From Azolla caroliniana (lineage: Eukaryota; Polypodiophyta): a stretch of 64,000 nt of DNA. The stretch covers positions 9,610,001 through 9,674,000 of the forward strand of contig JBHGNT010000021.1 of the NCBI GenBank assembly GCA_043228905.1, in the 5' to 3' direction. Below are positions 1 through 12,135 of this stretch, piece after piece. Within the stretch, counting starts at the first letter, position 1, and each line of letters starts with the position of its first letter. The notes under the pieces were generated by a model, which did no database searches, had not been told where the DNA came from, and was given only the letters and a program-made list of their open reading frames with translations. The translations under genes and the position numbers were made by a program.

Positions 1-1
1 C

Positions 2-2497
2 TCCGGATATGACCAATTCCAATTGGCGATTGATAGTCGTGACATTACAACCATGAGGACTCTGATCAGGCTTGTCCGGATGTGTACCTTACCTCAAGGT
101 GCAATGAACTCGGTGCCTCATATGGTGAATGCCATGAACAAGGTCTTGAAGGATTGCATCCCGGACATCACGATGCCATTTTTGGATGATATTCCAATAA
201 AAGGATGTTCGGATGAAGAGAAGAATGAATCAAAAGATAAGGAAGGGTGTAGAAAGTTCGTCGCGGATCATATGAAAGATTGTGAGAAGGTGCTCCAAAG
301 GCTCAAAGATGCGAATTTGACATTTTCGGGAGAGAAATCCACATTCGGGTAACCAGAGATCTTGGTGGTAGGTCACTTATGTGGAGCATACAGCCGGAAG
401 CCTTCACCATCAAAGGTGAACACGATCCAGGACATGATAGAAGAATGCGTAAACCAAATGGAGGTTCGAAGGTTCCTTGGAGCATGTGCATTTTACCATA
501 TATGGATTCTGCACTACGCTCATGTCACCGAGCTATTATATGGATTGTTAAAGAAAAGAGTGAAGTTCGAATGGCGTGACGAGCACACGAACGCGATGCG
601 GAGATTGAAGAAACAACTTCTTGAAGCTCCAACACTAAGAAAGGCCGACTATACCGAAGGAAAGCTGATTTATGTGACTGTAGATACGAGCCCAACCGGA
701 ATTGGGTGGGTCATCAACCAAGAAGGAGAAGATAATGCGTTGTATGCCATCCGGTTCGGAGCAAAAGTTCTCAGGGAACGACAACAAAGATACACCCAAG
801 TCAAGTGGGAACTTTGGGGTATTGTGTCGGTAGTGAAGACGAACAAAGATTACCTGATCGGGTCGGAAGTGATAATAGAGATAGATTGTCTCCCAATCCT
901 CGGAATGATATCAGGATGTGCGACCCCAGATTTAGCTATGCTAAGGTGGATCGCCTATATCAAGTCTTTAAGCCCAGAGATTCGCCACATTGCAAGCAAG
1001 AAGAACGCCATGGCTGAAATGCTGTCAAGGGCAAGATTTGAAAGTGAAAATGACATGGTTTTGGAAGATGAAGATGTCACCCTTGACTTCTTCAAGATGG
1101 CTCGATTATCGGCGGAAGACAAGGACACGCTAACCCTCCACGCCTTCAACGAGGACGAGTATGAAGGAGAGTGGTTACTAATCGGTAGATTCTTAAGAAC
1201 AATGACAACGAATGCTTCGTTGACAAAGGAGGAGGCTCTACGAATCCGGAAGAAAGCTTATCGATACTTCCTGAAGGGAGGATTCCTTTGGCGACACCCA
1301 AAAAGAAGGATGGGAATACCACGCCGAGTGGTGGTGAAGAAAGAAGTGCAAGTGACGCTGATGACCAAATTCCACGAGAGTGCTTGGGCAGGTCATAGAG
1401 GAACATGGGCGACGTTCAAAAAGTTGAAGGAAAAGTACTGGTGGCCAAGCATGTACAAAGATGTACTCCATTTCGTGTCCACATGCGAAACTTGCCAAGT
1501 ACATTCCAACATACGTCATCGTGATGAGCTACGACCGACATACCCGCTCACCATACACTTCAAATGGATGGTGGATCCGGTCTCAATGCCAATGGGAGTG
1601 GGACAAATAAAGTACTTAGCTCTGGCAAGAGAAGACTTGACAAATCAAGTGGAAGGACGGGCTTTGACAAATAAGACGACGTTGGCTGTTTACAAATTTC
1701 TACTCGAAGAGGTTGTCTGCCGATACGGATGTGTGGGAAAGATAGTCGCCGACCGAGGGGAGTTGGATGCACACGAAGCAATAGAGCTTTTCGAATGACT
1801 AGACGTGAAGCTCTCCCTCACGACTGCCTACAATCCAAAAGCGAATGGGAAGATCGAGCGAGGGCATGGACCTATCGTTAAAGCCATCATACGAGCATGC
1901 AACGGTCGAGTAGGGAATTGGCCACAACTATTGCCCTATGCCTTGTGGGCCGAGAGAACGACACACAGCTCGGTGACGGGGTATATGCCAACGGAGCTTA
2001 TGTATGGACAAAAGCCGGTAATGCCCATCGAAAGGACGATTGCCTCATGGGTAGCGATACCATCGGAGAACGAGATGAGCCGAGAAGAGTTATTAGTGGC
2101 ACGGATAAGGCAACTTCAAGATCTAGAAAAAGCGCGAAAGATGTTGGAGGCAGCCCGAGTGAAGAACAAAATTCGGTTCGACAAGACGCATTGACTACAT
2201 CCCAAGAAGATTGAAGAAGGAGATTGGGTATTGGTCTACGACAACAACCTTGACAATCAACACAATACAACAAGAAAGTTTGCAATAAGATGGTTCGGGC
2301 CATATGTGGTGTTAAGTGCCAATGACAATGCCACATACCACCTTGCGGAGCTAGATGGATCAAGGATGGCCATACCCATTGCGGGAAAAAGAGTAAAGGT
2401 TTTCAAGAAAAGACAAGACGAGGATCCTGACCTCGATCACCTCGACGATGAAGATAATACGACAGATGTGAATGAGGACATGGAGGAATCTAATTGA
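2..2497 (+). pseudogene. pol: Gypsy A pol fragment (RT, RNase H, integrase)
   Basis: One reading frame runs from base 2 to 2497, broken by three in-frame stops (350-352 TAA, 1796-1798 TGA, 2192-2194 TGA) and no frameshift. Domains in order: the C-terminal half of reverse transcriptase with the catalytic box FLDD (bases about 173-184); RNase H beginning near VTVDTSPTGIGW (about 675); an integrase zinc finger (H..H..CETC, about 1375-1500); and the integrase core with aspartates in MVDPV and VADRGELD and the glutamate in GKIERGH (about 1565-1870). It should copy the element RNA into DNA and insert it. All three stops are what a C-to-T change in CAA or CGA codons would give, and gypsy B has sense codons there. 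It cannot make full-length protein. Confidence 0.9.
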
Positions 2498-2555
2498 TCA
2501 CCATAGCCAAAATCTCAAACTCTCTCTTCTTGGCACGTACTAGAGGACGTGCAGT

Positions 2556-2569
2556 TTGGTGGGGGTGGA
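2556..2569 (+). promoter_or_regulatory. Gypsy A polypurine tract
   Basis: A purine-rich run with GGTGGGGGTGGA lies directly before the 3' LTR start TGTCGTGG. This is the expected site of plus-strand DNA priming. Confidence 0.75.
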
Positions 2570-3678
2570 TGTCGTGGAGATTTTCGGCAATGGTGTGAAA
2601 ATCACATAAAACTACAAAAAGATGGAGGTCTTGAAGAGCTTTTAGATGCACTTTACTACATAAGAAATATACATCTAAGTGTCAACTTATGTGGGTAGGA
2701 AATTTGCAAAGACAAAGAGAAAATAAAAATGTGAGATATCCCACATAGACATGATAAATAAGGATCTCACCACATATAAGGTAGAGCAAAAGCTATTATC
2801 TTTGTGTCTATGTGTGGAGCATAGTGAGTTCAAAGTGACTTGAACTAAGCTATTGGATGAATGGGTGTGGCTTGGCTACTTGCAAAGCTTTTGGCCAACC
2901 AAAACCGGACCGGTGACAGAGCTGGTGAGCCGGCAACGTAACCGAGATCCGACGATTGGATGGTAACCGACATTCGACGACGGAACCAGGATCTCACGTC
3001 CGGCGACAGAATCGGACGGTAACCAGCATTTGGCGATGCAACCGTCATCTGGCAACCGAACGGTTACCGAGATCTAGATGGATAAATAAATAAATAAATA
3101 AATATACGTATACACAAGGAGGGAAAGTAAGATTTGAACCTTACACCTCCAAGTTAAGAGTCAATAGGCTTACCACTAAGCCAACACATTTTCTTGGAAT
3201 TATATTTTTATCATTGTATCTTTACATGTAATTTCTCATACATTAGAGCTAAAATGAGTGACATGGTTATCATGCACCACATGTAATACATGAGCGCCAA
3301 ATGGCAAACATGCATTTTATGCATGTCTTGTACCCTCACATGCAGGAAGGCATGTATAAAAGAGGGGAGGAAAAAGATGAAAGGGCTAATGATTTTTTTT
3401 TGGATGATCAAATAAGAGACTTGTAACCCTATTGTTGATGCATCTTCTCTCTCAAATCTAAAATCAAGAGTTAAATCTTAATTTCAGTATCTCTCTCTCG
3501 CCATATCAATCTCTCTCAACCTTAAGTAAAGTGTTTAAATCTCATATTAATCTCAATATCTCTCAATCTATCTTAAAAACCTTTCTCGTTAAAGCTAGTG
3601 CAAACTTCGAATCCTTCCGGTTCAGGACCCCGGTGGTTTCGCCTCGCGATCCGCACATAGTGACGAAACTTCACGACA
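2570..3678 (+). repeat. Gypsy A 3' LTR (1109 bp)
   Basis: The LTR starts TGTCGTG and ends CACGACA, a 7-bp perfect terminal inverted repeat. It follows a polypurine tract. Its first 300 bp and its last 70 bp are clearly related to the solo LTR at 27721-28741. It contains a tRNA-like sequence on the opposite strand (3117-3187). Confidence 0.85.
3117..3187 (-). other. tRNA-like module inside LTR
   Basis: Read on the minus strand, this stretch has an A-box-like TGGCTTAGTGG, an anticodon-loop-like CTCTTAA and a B-box-like GGTTCAAATC at tRNA-like spacing. The arrangement resembles tRNA-Lys(CUU), but the arms do not pair well enough for a functional tRNA. It lies antisense to the LTR. Confidence 0.55.
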
Positions 3679-3699
3679 CCGGGAGCCTGCTAGTGATCG

Positions 3700-5419
3700 C
3701 TCTAGCATGGGCCCACATATATCTGTGTGGACGAGCTCTAGGGGTTGTTGTACTGTCTCATAGTGGAGAGAGTGCGGACTTCGGGTCTGTTTCCCATATC
3801 GACAATGCTCGTAGAAGTGTGTCTTTGCCTGGAGTTTCGGGAGGTAGCTAATCGACATCAGCCGATCAAGTCCGACTTGAGACATATGGCTGAGTCGGCC
3901 ATGCCATAAGTTTGGGTCGGTCTTTTCGGCTACGTTCACGACCCCTTTAGGGTTGATCACCATCAATGGGTACAAACTGTTTCCCATATTGACAATGCTC
4001 GTAGAAGTCCGTCTTTGCCTGGAGTTTCGGGAGGTAGCTAATCGACATCACTCGATCAAGTCCGGCTTGAGACATATGGCCGAGTCGGCCATGCCATAAG
4101 TTTGGGTCGGTCTTTTCGGCTACGTTCACGGCCTCTTGAAGGTTGATCGCCATCAATGGGTACAGATTGTTGTACTTGTACCCACTCCCGATTTTTAGGT
4201 TTCCCCGACTGATCACCCATGTCGACTCGTGTAGAGTCATTCTGTGCTTGTCTTCGGCTAACATGCCGATGGAGACCAGATTCCTCTTTAGATCGGGTAT
4301 GTGCCGAACTCGGTGTAGGGTTATTGTGTTGCCATTTGGCAATCTGATGGGAACTTCTCCAGTTCCTGCAATCTTGCACTCCTACCCATTGCCTAGTCGG
4401 ACTGTGGCGCTAGCTTTGGCTGAATAGTTCGAAAACCATTTGATGTTGGGGGTCACGTGAAATGTGGCACTAGAGTCCAGTAACCACATATGTGCCACTT
4501 GTGCACTGTAGAGGACTTCTCCAATCACCGAGTCCTCTAGAGAGAGGATCTCTCCGGATCGGGTGTCGGCAACATTGATCTGGTTGCCCACTGGGGAGTG
4601 GTCCGAGTCGAAATGTCCCCGATTCCACTCGGATCACTGACCACTCTCTTTTCTTTTTATTGACCAACAGTCAAATACGTTGTGGCTAGCTTTCCTGCAG
4701 TGTGTGCAGTACTCACTTGTTCGGCCTGTTCTCGACTTTGATCGTTGTTGGTCACCCCTTGTTTTCGATCGGCTGTAGTGTCAACCAATTCTGTGGTTCG
4801 AACGACTCGGTCGAGTGATGGGCTTCTGCCAACTCATCGATGGTTAGGCCCATCGATTTTTGCCTGATGTCCTCTGTGAGGACTTGGCCGGTTGTTTTGT
4901 CCAGATTTAGGATCGGTCGGCTATTGGTGTAAGTCGTACAGAATACCTCCCAAATTGCCGACAAGCTTGATAGGAGGGCAAGGGATTTCACTTCTTCTTC
5001 GAAGTTGATCCCTTGTGACGAGAGCTCTGACAACACCTTGCTGAAGGTGTTGATGTGGGAGGTTGCCAGATCGGTCTCTTTCATCTTCATGTTCAACAAT
5101 TGTTTGATCAAGATAAGTTTTGAAGATAGGACTTCTTCTCATATATGACATGTAATTTCTCCCACAATGAGAACGTTGTTGTCTCTTTTGCCATGCTGAA
5201 ATAGATGTTTTCAGCCAGATGCATTCGGACGGTGGAGCGTGCTATTTCGTCCATTGATCTCCACTCTTTTGCTGTCATCGAAGCACGCTTTTCGTTATGC
5301 TGAATGGCTTCGACCTGTCTTTGGATAATCAACACATCCTGCATCATCTCTTTCCACAGGGCAAAGTTTTTGCCGTCGAGCTTTCTGATTTCAACTCCTG
5401 TTCCGGATGTTGAAGCCAT
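3700..5419 (-). pseudogene. gag-pol: Copia A gag-protease-pre-integrase fragment
   Basis: The ATG at 5419 opens a copia gag (first 103 residues intact), followed after a frameshift by a second gag block (5111-4752). Near 4690 a zinc knuckle of the form CX2CX4HX4C is encoded (CTHC..H..C). A protease block (4591-4382) carries LDSSATFHVT, where the usual DSGA is DSSA. The GAG-pre-integrase zinc finger (LWHGRLGHMS) is present twice because of a 190-bp tandem duplication that also shifts frame. The fragment ends in early integrase (LVHTDICGPM) at the junction with gypsy A. Multiple frameshifts make it nonfunctional. Confidence 0.85.
3789..4168. repeat. 190-bp tandem duplication in copia A
   Basis: Two adjacent copies (3789-3978 and 3979-4168) begin GTTTCCCATAT and are about 90 percent identical by eye. 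The unit is not a multiple of three, so it disrupts the pre-integrase frame. Confidence 0.9.
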
Positions 5420-5507
5420 ATTCTTTCTGTGAATTTGGTGTTTCTGACCTGGTCTTTTCTTTCAGCTTCTTCTTTTGTTATCTATTGCCGCCGCACAATA
5501 GAACACA

Positions 5508-5519
5508 ACTCTGATACCA
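5508..5519 (-). promoter_or_regulatory. Copia A primer binding site
   Basis: The minus strand reads TGGTATCAGAGT two bases inside the 5' LTR. It is complementary to the 3' end of plant initiator tRNA-Met, the usual copia primer. Confidence 0.9.
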
Positions 5520-5521
5520 AT

Positions 5522-5825
5522 TGTTGGTGAATGTGTCGACAATTATGCGGAAGTGTGTGTTCGGATCGTTTGGCTATGAACAACAAACAACGTAAACAGA
5601 AAGTAGAAAGAGAAAATTGAGACTTACATAGTTATGAGCTTTAATAGAAAGCTTCTTATTTCTGCACAACGCGTTTTTCTCTCTCTCTCTCTCAGAGATT
5701 ATGATCGTCTTTCTTCGTCATCCATTACAATGTTAGGTATTCGCTTATATACTAAACCCTAACCTATTGTCGAGTTCACACTCGGATGGATACAAGGTGG
5801 AAGGATTCGACCTTTTATGCCAACA
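5522..5825 (-). repeat. Copia A 5' LTR (304 bp)
   Basis: Bounded by TGTTGG at 5522 and CCAACA at 5825, a perfect 6-bp terminal inverted repeat. It abuts the primer binding site on the left and copia C integrase sequence on the right. A CT-rich run lies at about 5671-5695. Confidence 0.8.
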
Positions 5826-6499
5826 CTATCTCTATTTCGGCGGATTTCGGGTCGAGCGGAGTCGGAGTCGAAGTTGTCTCTGGTGTGTACTAGGATGCAG
5901 ACTCATCGAAAACGACATCTCGAGTTACTCGAGCTTTTCGAGTCGTGGGGTTATAGCACTTGTACCCCTTTTGCTCTAGTGAGTATCCTACGAGGATACA
6001 TTTCTCCAACTTTGGGTCAAGCTTTTGTCACTTCTCGTTGGGGATGTGCACGTATGCAATGGAGCCGAATATCCGAACACGTCATATATCCGGCTTCTTC
6101 CCGAAAAACTTCTCGTGCGGAGTAAGTTCGTGCACACAATGATTCATGAGATAGACGGTTGTGTTGGCGGCTTCTACCTAGTACGAATTCGGCATGTGCT
6201 TCTCGTTAAGCATAGCCCATGCTACTTTGAGGATATGCCGATTCTTTCGTTTGGCTACTCCGTTTTGTTCGGTGTGTGTCGACATGAAAACTCCTGCTTG
6301 ATTCCTTCTTTCTGAAGAAAAGCCGAAAATTCATCAGAGAAGTACTCTTTTCCTCCATCTGACCGAAGACATCGTAAATGTCAGCCTGTGGCTTTCTTGA
6401 CTTCATTCTTAAATTTTTGGAAGTGTTCGAACACTTCGCTCTTTTTCCGCATGGGGTAGATCTAGGTATGCCTGGAGAAATCGTCGATGAATGTTACAT
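5826..6499 (-). pseudogene. pol: Copia C integrase fragment
   Basis: Minus-strand translation gives the integrase core from its first catalytic aspartate (TFIDDFSR near 6490) to the conserved C-terminal block (KCILVGYSLEQKGYKCYNP near 5940-5990). Several stops, such as one after FIDDFSRHT, and frameshifts are present. The right end at 6499 is the solo LTR insertion point and the left end at 5826 is the copia A insertion point. Confidence 0.85.
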
Positions 6500-7115
6500 T
6501 GTCGTGAAGAAAACCGGCCAGAAGCGGAATCGGTTTCCCACACCAATTATTACCTTGTACATAACCAGGAGTAGGAGGATGGGTGTAGATAGACTAGATG
6601 TGACGTATTGAATGTCTTGGAAATCAAAGAGTATCTCTGTCCGAAAGGACAGAGAATAAATTGATGAAAACGAGGGTGCAACGGCCTGCCTCGACGGCCT
6701 ATAAAAGGGAAGGAAGAAGGCGGATGAAGAAATGGCGTTTAGGAGCGAGGACGAAGTGTTGTCGGACTGGGACCGAGCTCTTTCCTCCATTGTTCGTCAT
6801 TCTCTGCAGGATTTCGGACTAAGTTGCCTCTGCTTTGTGGACAGCCTGTGTGCTTCTGGCAGAGGCTCCACAGTGCAGTCGGGGCTATGTGCGTGCGTGA
6901 GCATTGTGCGTGTGGGTGTTCGCCCGAGTTGGGTCCGTTGCCGGCTTGCCAGTTGTAATCGTTATTGATTTTGTAATTAAGACTTTGCTCTCTTTCTCTT
7001 CCTCCCTCTGTGTTTCTGCAAGCTGCTCTCTCTCTCCCTTCTTTCTCACGCTCCTTGGTCCAAGGCCCCCGTGGTCCTGCCTCTTTCCACACGCGAAGAG
7101 CGTAACAATTCGACA
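6500..7115 (+). repeat. Solo LTR, family D (616 bp)
   Basis: Starts TGTCGTGAAG and ends TTCGACA. It is flanked by 4-bp direct repeats ACAT (6496-6499 and 7116-7119). It is related along its length to the LTRs at 11505-12268 and 15685-16463. Without it the copia C integrase frame reads straight through. It probably arose by recombination between two LTRs. Confidence 0.9.
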
Positions 7116-7743
7116 ACATAGTATCGGCATCCGCCGACTATGAATTACGTCGAGTACGCCTTTACTCAGGTTCCTCTCCTTCGGAACTGGGTGCCGATGT
7201 TGTTCGCCGAATTGGAAAGCGGCACACACTCCTTCAATCTCTCTCTCCTTGAATGTCGGGAGCCCAATGATGACTCCTTTCGATTCCATTACTTCGAGCT
7301 TTTGGAGGTTGATGTGGCCAATTCGCTTGTGCCACAACTCTATGTCGGTGTCGACTTTGGTGCCTTTTGCAAACATGGCCGATTTTATCCCGTGCGAGTC
7401 GAGAATGAACATTCGGTCCTCTCTTCGTCCGCAAGCAATGAGGCGACCCTCTTGCTCAATGAAGCAACCACCTTGCATCCATTGCTCAACAATTTGGTCG
7501 GCGGAGACCAAATTCTTCATAATGGTGGTACATGCAATACATTCTTAATATAAGTTTGCTTACCTTCTTTTCCGAATGGAACATTGTCAATGTGCCGAAT
7601 CGGATGAGTAGTGTCGTCTCCCGTTTTGACATAGTCGGGTCGTTCCGGCTCTCGAAGTTCTCGGAACCATTCTTGATGAGACGTCATATGGTTCGAGGCA
7701 CTGGAGTCGATGAACCATACGTCTTTCGGATCGGAGGCACTAG
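7116..7743 (-). pseudogene. pol: Copia C protease and GAG-pre-integrase fragment
   Basis: The minus strand encodes a copia protease with VWFIDSSASNHMT (DSSA in place of the usual DSGA). This is followed by the pre-integrase zinc finger (ELWHKRIGHINLQKLEVM, with HX4H) and the start of integrase. Apart from the stop near 7518 the frame is largely open between the two insertion points. It is flanked on the right by the Tat element, with TSD ACTAG at 7739-7743. Confidence 0.88.
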
Positions 7744-8304
7744 TGTTAAGTGCCAGGATAACAACACAACCAGCCACGAATAAGAGTGCATCAACAAGGA
7801 TGTAGAGGAAACAACAAGAGGGAAAGAAGCAAAGAGACGTCCAAGTGTGAAAGGCCCATACCCTAAATGTGAAAGCTATATAAACCACATAGTAGTGGAT
7901 TTGTGGGGGTTCTCCCATTTGTAAAGATCTCCTAAGTGATTAAGAGCTAGAAGCTTCCTCTCCTCTTTCTTGTAACCTTTAAGCTTAAGAGAGATTAGTG
8001 AAGTGTTTAGTTAGAGAACACTAATCTCTCTTCCTTGTTGGTTCTAGACCTCTTAGCAAAGAGGGTTAATAAATATATTCATTAATCTTGTTGACTACAT
8101 TCATTACCCCATTGTTTATGAGAGCGAGGTAGAGAGAGTGAGAGAGATATTGTGCCTAATCATCTATAAGTTGTTAAGTGAGTGTGAGGCTTGGAGGTGC
8201 CCTACAACCATCTCCGCCCGATTCGCCATCAAGAGGGTATATGCCGGTCCGAATCCTGCCACGACATCGAGGAGCTTATTCCATCGATACATAGATCCTT
8301 CACA
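7744..8304 (+). repeat. Tat element 5' LTR (561 bp)
   Basis: Starts TGTTAAG and ends CTTCACA, preceded by TSD ACTAG. Exactly the same length as the 3' LTR. A TATA-like CTATATAAACC lies near 7876. Confidence 0.93.
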
Positions 8305-8310
8305 TCTATT

Positions 8311-8327
8311 TGGCGCCGCTGCCGGGG
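8311..8327 (+). promoter_or_regulatory. Tat element primer binding site (tRNA-Asp type)
   Basis: TGGCGCCGCTGCCGGGG begins six bases after the LTR. It matches, with one difference, the TGGCGCCGTTGCCGGGG site known from the Athila/Tat group. Confidence 0.92.
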
Positions 8328-8416
8328 ATACGATCGACGCTTGAAGCCTATTTTCGAGTAGTCAAAAACTCGGAGGGAAACCACTTAACGAAGGAAGAAA
8401 TCGCAAGAGAACCACT

Positions 8417-8598
8417 ATTTTCTGTTTTTGTCATTATTTCAGAGTTCAATTAAGTTGATTTTTTGTTTTTCTCATTATTTCATAGTTCAATTAAGTTGAT
8501 TTTCTGTTTTTCCTCACTATTTCATAGTTTAATTAAGTTGATTTTTTGTTTTTTCTCACTATTTCATAGTGTAATTAAGTTGATTTTTTGTTTATTCG
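8417..8598 (+). repeat. About 42-bp tandem repeat in Tat leader
   Basis: Just over four T-rich units of 41-43 bp, each containing TTCA or TTTA AATTAAGTTG and a TTTTTGTTTTT core. It lies in the untranslated leader between PBS and gag. Confidence 0.85.
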
Positions 8599-8757
8599 TT
8601 CGGTTAACACTAAACATTGTGGAGATTGAGCCGTTACAGGGCAAGCGTAACCACCGCGAATCTCGTGGCTTACGATCATCCCACGGGACACGAAACGATA
8701 GTTGGCGCCAAAAAGTTTGAATTTCCCACGCAAAGTTCATTGAAAGAACAGAGTTCA

Positions 8758-8900
8758 CCGAACCTTCATCCTTCGATGAAGATTCATCCTCCTACGAGGA
8801 TTCATCCTCCTACGAGGATTCATCCTTCGACACGATTCATCCTTCGACGACGATTCATCCTTCGACAAACCCTCATAATTCGATGAAAGATTCATTCTTC
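8758..8900 (+). repeat. Short GATTCATCCT repeats in Tat leader
   Basis: About nine irregular copies of a 12-17-bp motif, GATTCATCCTnCnACGA, between the leader repeat and gag. Their origin is not recognised. Confidence 0.7.
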
Positions 8901-9065
8901 GACAAACGTACAAAAGCTTGACCAGAAAACATGGTCGGATCCTCATGGACAGAGATGTTCAAAACCTGACCTGCACGATAGGAGGAGTCCACCCAAACCA
9001 ACCAAACCCACGATGTCGTCCCACCTAACCCGATTCGGTACCACGGAGGGTGGCTAACTCCAGGG

Positions 9066-10700
9066 ATGCTACCAAACATGAACCTCCCATCGAGCCCAGG
9101 AACTAAAGCACCTCTCAACACACCCCCACTACAAGAGAGCCCAATGGTAGACCCACTTAGTGTAGAGCGACACATACGAGATGCAACGCAAGAGTTATGG
9201 GTGATAGAACACGAAATCAATCTATGGACGGTACAACTTGCGAAAGGAGGACAACCGGAAAGCACCACTCGAGATATCGAAGCCGTGTTGGCGGAAAGGA
9301 AGGATAGATTCGCACGAGTGCAACAAAAACTTCACCTCCTAGAAACATCGTTGCACATGCACCACCGAGGTCAGGAGCACAACCCTGTACCACATTCGAG
9401 CACAACGGGTGACAACCCGAACGAAGCCCACACACAACGACACCCGACATCACCACGCATGGGCACAACCCCTACACCCGACCAAGCTACCCCTACACCC
9501 CCAAACGCCGAACTCGCACTAGCGCTACAATCCATCCAAAATCTTGTAGCATTGAGGAAAAAGAGCGAGCACCCACAGAGCATCCGAGAAACCTCACAAA
9601 TGACAACGGGAAGAGTGCTTCCATTTCTAAACTAGTACCCTGTTTCCTCGGTTTCGGCGATGCCTATGATCATGTCGAGAGGTTCAAACATATTTGTCGC
9701 ACTTATGAACCCATCACAGAGATCACCAAGGTAGCCGCATTTGGACTTACACTTGATGACCAAGCCAGAATTTGGTTTCGAACCTTGAATGAAGACATCG
9801 CCGCCGATTTCGAGTATGTCATCGAAGATTTCTTGATAAACTTCGCTCGCCGAGGGAATAAATGGAACCTGATTGACCAACTTTTCGCCCTCAAGCAAGA
9901 AGCGAACAAAACGGTCAGGGACTACATACATCGCACGAAAAGCTTGCACCATCGTTGTATCCCGAGTGACAAGATGTCGTGATGACAAGTTGATGAGCCA
10001 TTTCATTAATGGGTTGTTGATCTGACACTCCAAAATTTCCTGATTGCCAGGATGTGTCGATCATTCGCTGAAGCCTGCACAATAGTGATGACCTTTGAAG
10101 ATTCAATGAGCGGGTTATAGATACCCACTCAAGCACCTACGAACAACCGCGAGAAATCCTCAGAACAACCGCTGTAAGTGGTGCAAAGCTTTCGTGATGC
10201 ATACACAAGAGAACTGTTGGAAAGCCCCCACCGGAAGGTACGACCAAACGCCAATGGTGGAACACCCATGCTCACCTCCACCACTTAGCTGACCACCACT
10301 ACCAGCGATACTCCCTCAACAACCCCCACTACCACGCATCGGCACCCGCCTCGCCAAATTGGAATATACCACAGATAACCAAACCCAGGTCAGGGCGAGC
10401 ACCCCCAAATATGAAGACTCGTACCGGGAGTATGGCATTGAAGAAGAGGTGTTGTCCCACTTCGTGGACTTCGAAGGTGACCAAATACCAGTGTATGTCC
10501 TGAGAGGGGAACAACGTGGGCCCTCAATGGGATACCACAACAACAATGGTCTAAGGAATTCAGAATTGAAATGTTTCAACTGCCAAGGCCCACATATGGT
10601 TAGCGAGTGCCCAACCAAACATGAATACTACAATCGGATGGCCCAACGACCACGACACCTCCCACTCGACACGCCAATCCACAGTCCTCAAACAACCTGA
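9066..10700 (+). pseudogene. gag: Tat element gag
   Basis: An open frame from the ATG at 9066 (189 aa) covers a low-complexity N-terminal part with a helical, charged middle. After a frameshift the conserved capsid-like core follows (about 9650-9980: AAFGLTLDDQARIWFRTL, then a FARRG block). Two nucleocapsid knuckles follow: one near 10170 (CKWC..H..C with CX2CX5HX4C spacing) and one in the frame 10359-10700 (CFNCQGPHMVSEC, CX2CX3HX4C, one residue short of canonical). Gag packages element RNA into particles. Several frameshifts make this copy defective. Confidence 0.83.
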
Positions 10701-10740
10701 AGGACCGCCAGTCGATGTCCACGAAGCTCACTTCGAGAGC

Positions 10741-11456
10741 GACGATACTAGTTTCACTCTACCAGTCTGCGTCAATGGTAAGACGTGTGACACAATCATT
10801 GACACCGGAGGAGGGGTGAGTACCGCCAGTTACGAATGTTGGTGTAAGTGGGGAGCCCAAAAATGCTTCCTTCAGATGTCAAACTACAAATGGCAGATGG
10901 GTCCATCCAAAGGCCAGAAGGCATGATACTTACGCATCACTTCACTATCCATGGCGTGGAGTTCAATCTCACCTTCGTCATCACAAGATCATCCAACCAT
11001 GTGGCCTACAAGTGCTTACTAGGAAGACCATTCCTACGTATAATCCGCCTGGCAATGGATTTCGGGAACGATATAATCTATATGCGTAAAGACAACAAAA
11101 CCTTCCGCATTAAAGCATACATACAAATAGTGCATGAACAAGAAAGCAACCCTCTCGTAGACGATTGGTCAGAAACCACCGAGTTCGCCGAGTTCGAGAC
11201 CAACCTCCTAGCATGCAACCCCACAAAGACGGTTCAACTCTTGACCAGAGGCCAACCGTTCCCCCAAAAACTCGCTACTTCCAAAGAGGGGAACGTACGT
11301 GAGAGAGACCAATTCGTCGCTTCCGAGATGTCAGAGATGAATTGGGTACACGCTCTCGCCACAACCGACGCAATGTACCCTATAGGTACAAAGTGTTGTG
11401 ATGAGGATGGAGACACAATCTCTTGCTTCAACATCACCACCCTTGGACCTCGGTGA
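10741..11456 (+). pseudogene. pro: Tat element aspartic protease
   Basis: Retropepsin-like domain: an active site IIDTGGGVST (D-T-G at 10801-10809) and, after a frameshift near 10840, the C-terminal CLLGRPFLRI block (about 11010-11040) followed by an acidic linker. The stop at 11454-11456 ends the frame. 48 bp later the D element is inserted. Beyond the two insertions the pol frame resumes at about 17178. The protease would cleave the polyprotein. Confidence 0.83.
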
Positions 11457-11504
11457 AAAGAAGTAGACGTAAAGGATGAACACCTGGTACAACAAGTCAC
11501 ACGT

Positions 11505-12104
11505 TGTCGTGAAGAATTTCGGCCAGCAGCGGAAACCGGGAAACATTGGCTACTTCGGCGGGGCGCAACGTGTGTACGCACCCATGTACATTTAGTGTGA
11601 ATAACGAGGGCACCTTTATGGCGCCGAAGAGTAGTCAAGTCGGGACAGACGGTCCCATGTAAGTCGGGGTTTATCCCACATTGTAACGCATCCCTGTCCT
11701 TGTTCTATAAAAGGAAGGGAACACCCTTTGTGAAAGGGTTGCCCATTTTACATTAGAGGGTATACCGTTAGGTTTAGAGTTAGTTTCTTCTTCTTCTCCC
11801 CCTTCGTGTTCGCTTAGGGTTTGCTGCAGCTCATCTCCTGCGCAAGACCCCGCTCGGCGCGACGAGCCCGTGAGCTCCCCGACCGGCGGCTTGGCAGCTG
11901 ACGACTGTTGTAAGCTATCTTGGTCCGGCTCGACGCCGGGAATGTATTCTTCTTTTATATATATATATATACGTTTGCGTCTGTCTGTGTAAATTCACGT
12001 CTTCGTTGGTGTCGGGTGTTTCCCCCTTTCCTGCGTTTCTTGTACATAAGGGCGTGAGGCGGGTCAGTGTGTGTGTGTGTGAGTGTGTGTGCGTGAGTCG
12101 GTGT

Positions 12105-12135
<31 letters not shown>

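Larger units (their letters stand above)
1..3678 (+). mobile_element. Gypsy A: Ty3/gypsy LTR element, 5' end outside window
   Basis: This is the right-hand part of a Ty3/gypsy retrotransposon: RT (from mid-domain), RNase H and integrase, then a purine tract and a 3' LTR. The same protein family recurs on the minus strand as gypsy B (30114-35744). The element ends in CACGACA at 3678, and copia A sequence starts immediately after it, so gypsy A is inserted in copia A. The left end and the target duplication partner lie outside the window. Confidence 0.9.
3679..5825 (-). mobile_element. Copia A: Ty1/copia element, 3' part displaced
   Basis: A minus-strand copia element keeps its 5' LTR (5522-5825), PBS, gag, protease and the start of integrase. 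It is then cut off at 3679 by gypsy A. Its LTR borders copia C coding sequence at 5826, so copia A is inserted in copia C. Its left remainder must lie outside the window. Confidence 0.85.

Noticed and set aside
3117-3187. Genuine tRNA-Lys gene
   Set aside because: Acceptor and D arms do not pair properly; it is better called tRNA-like.
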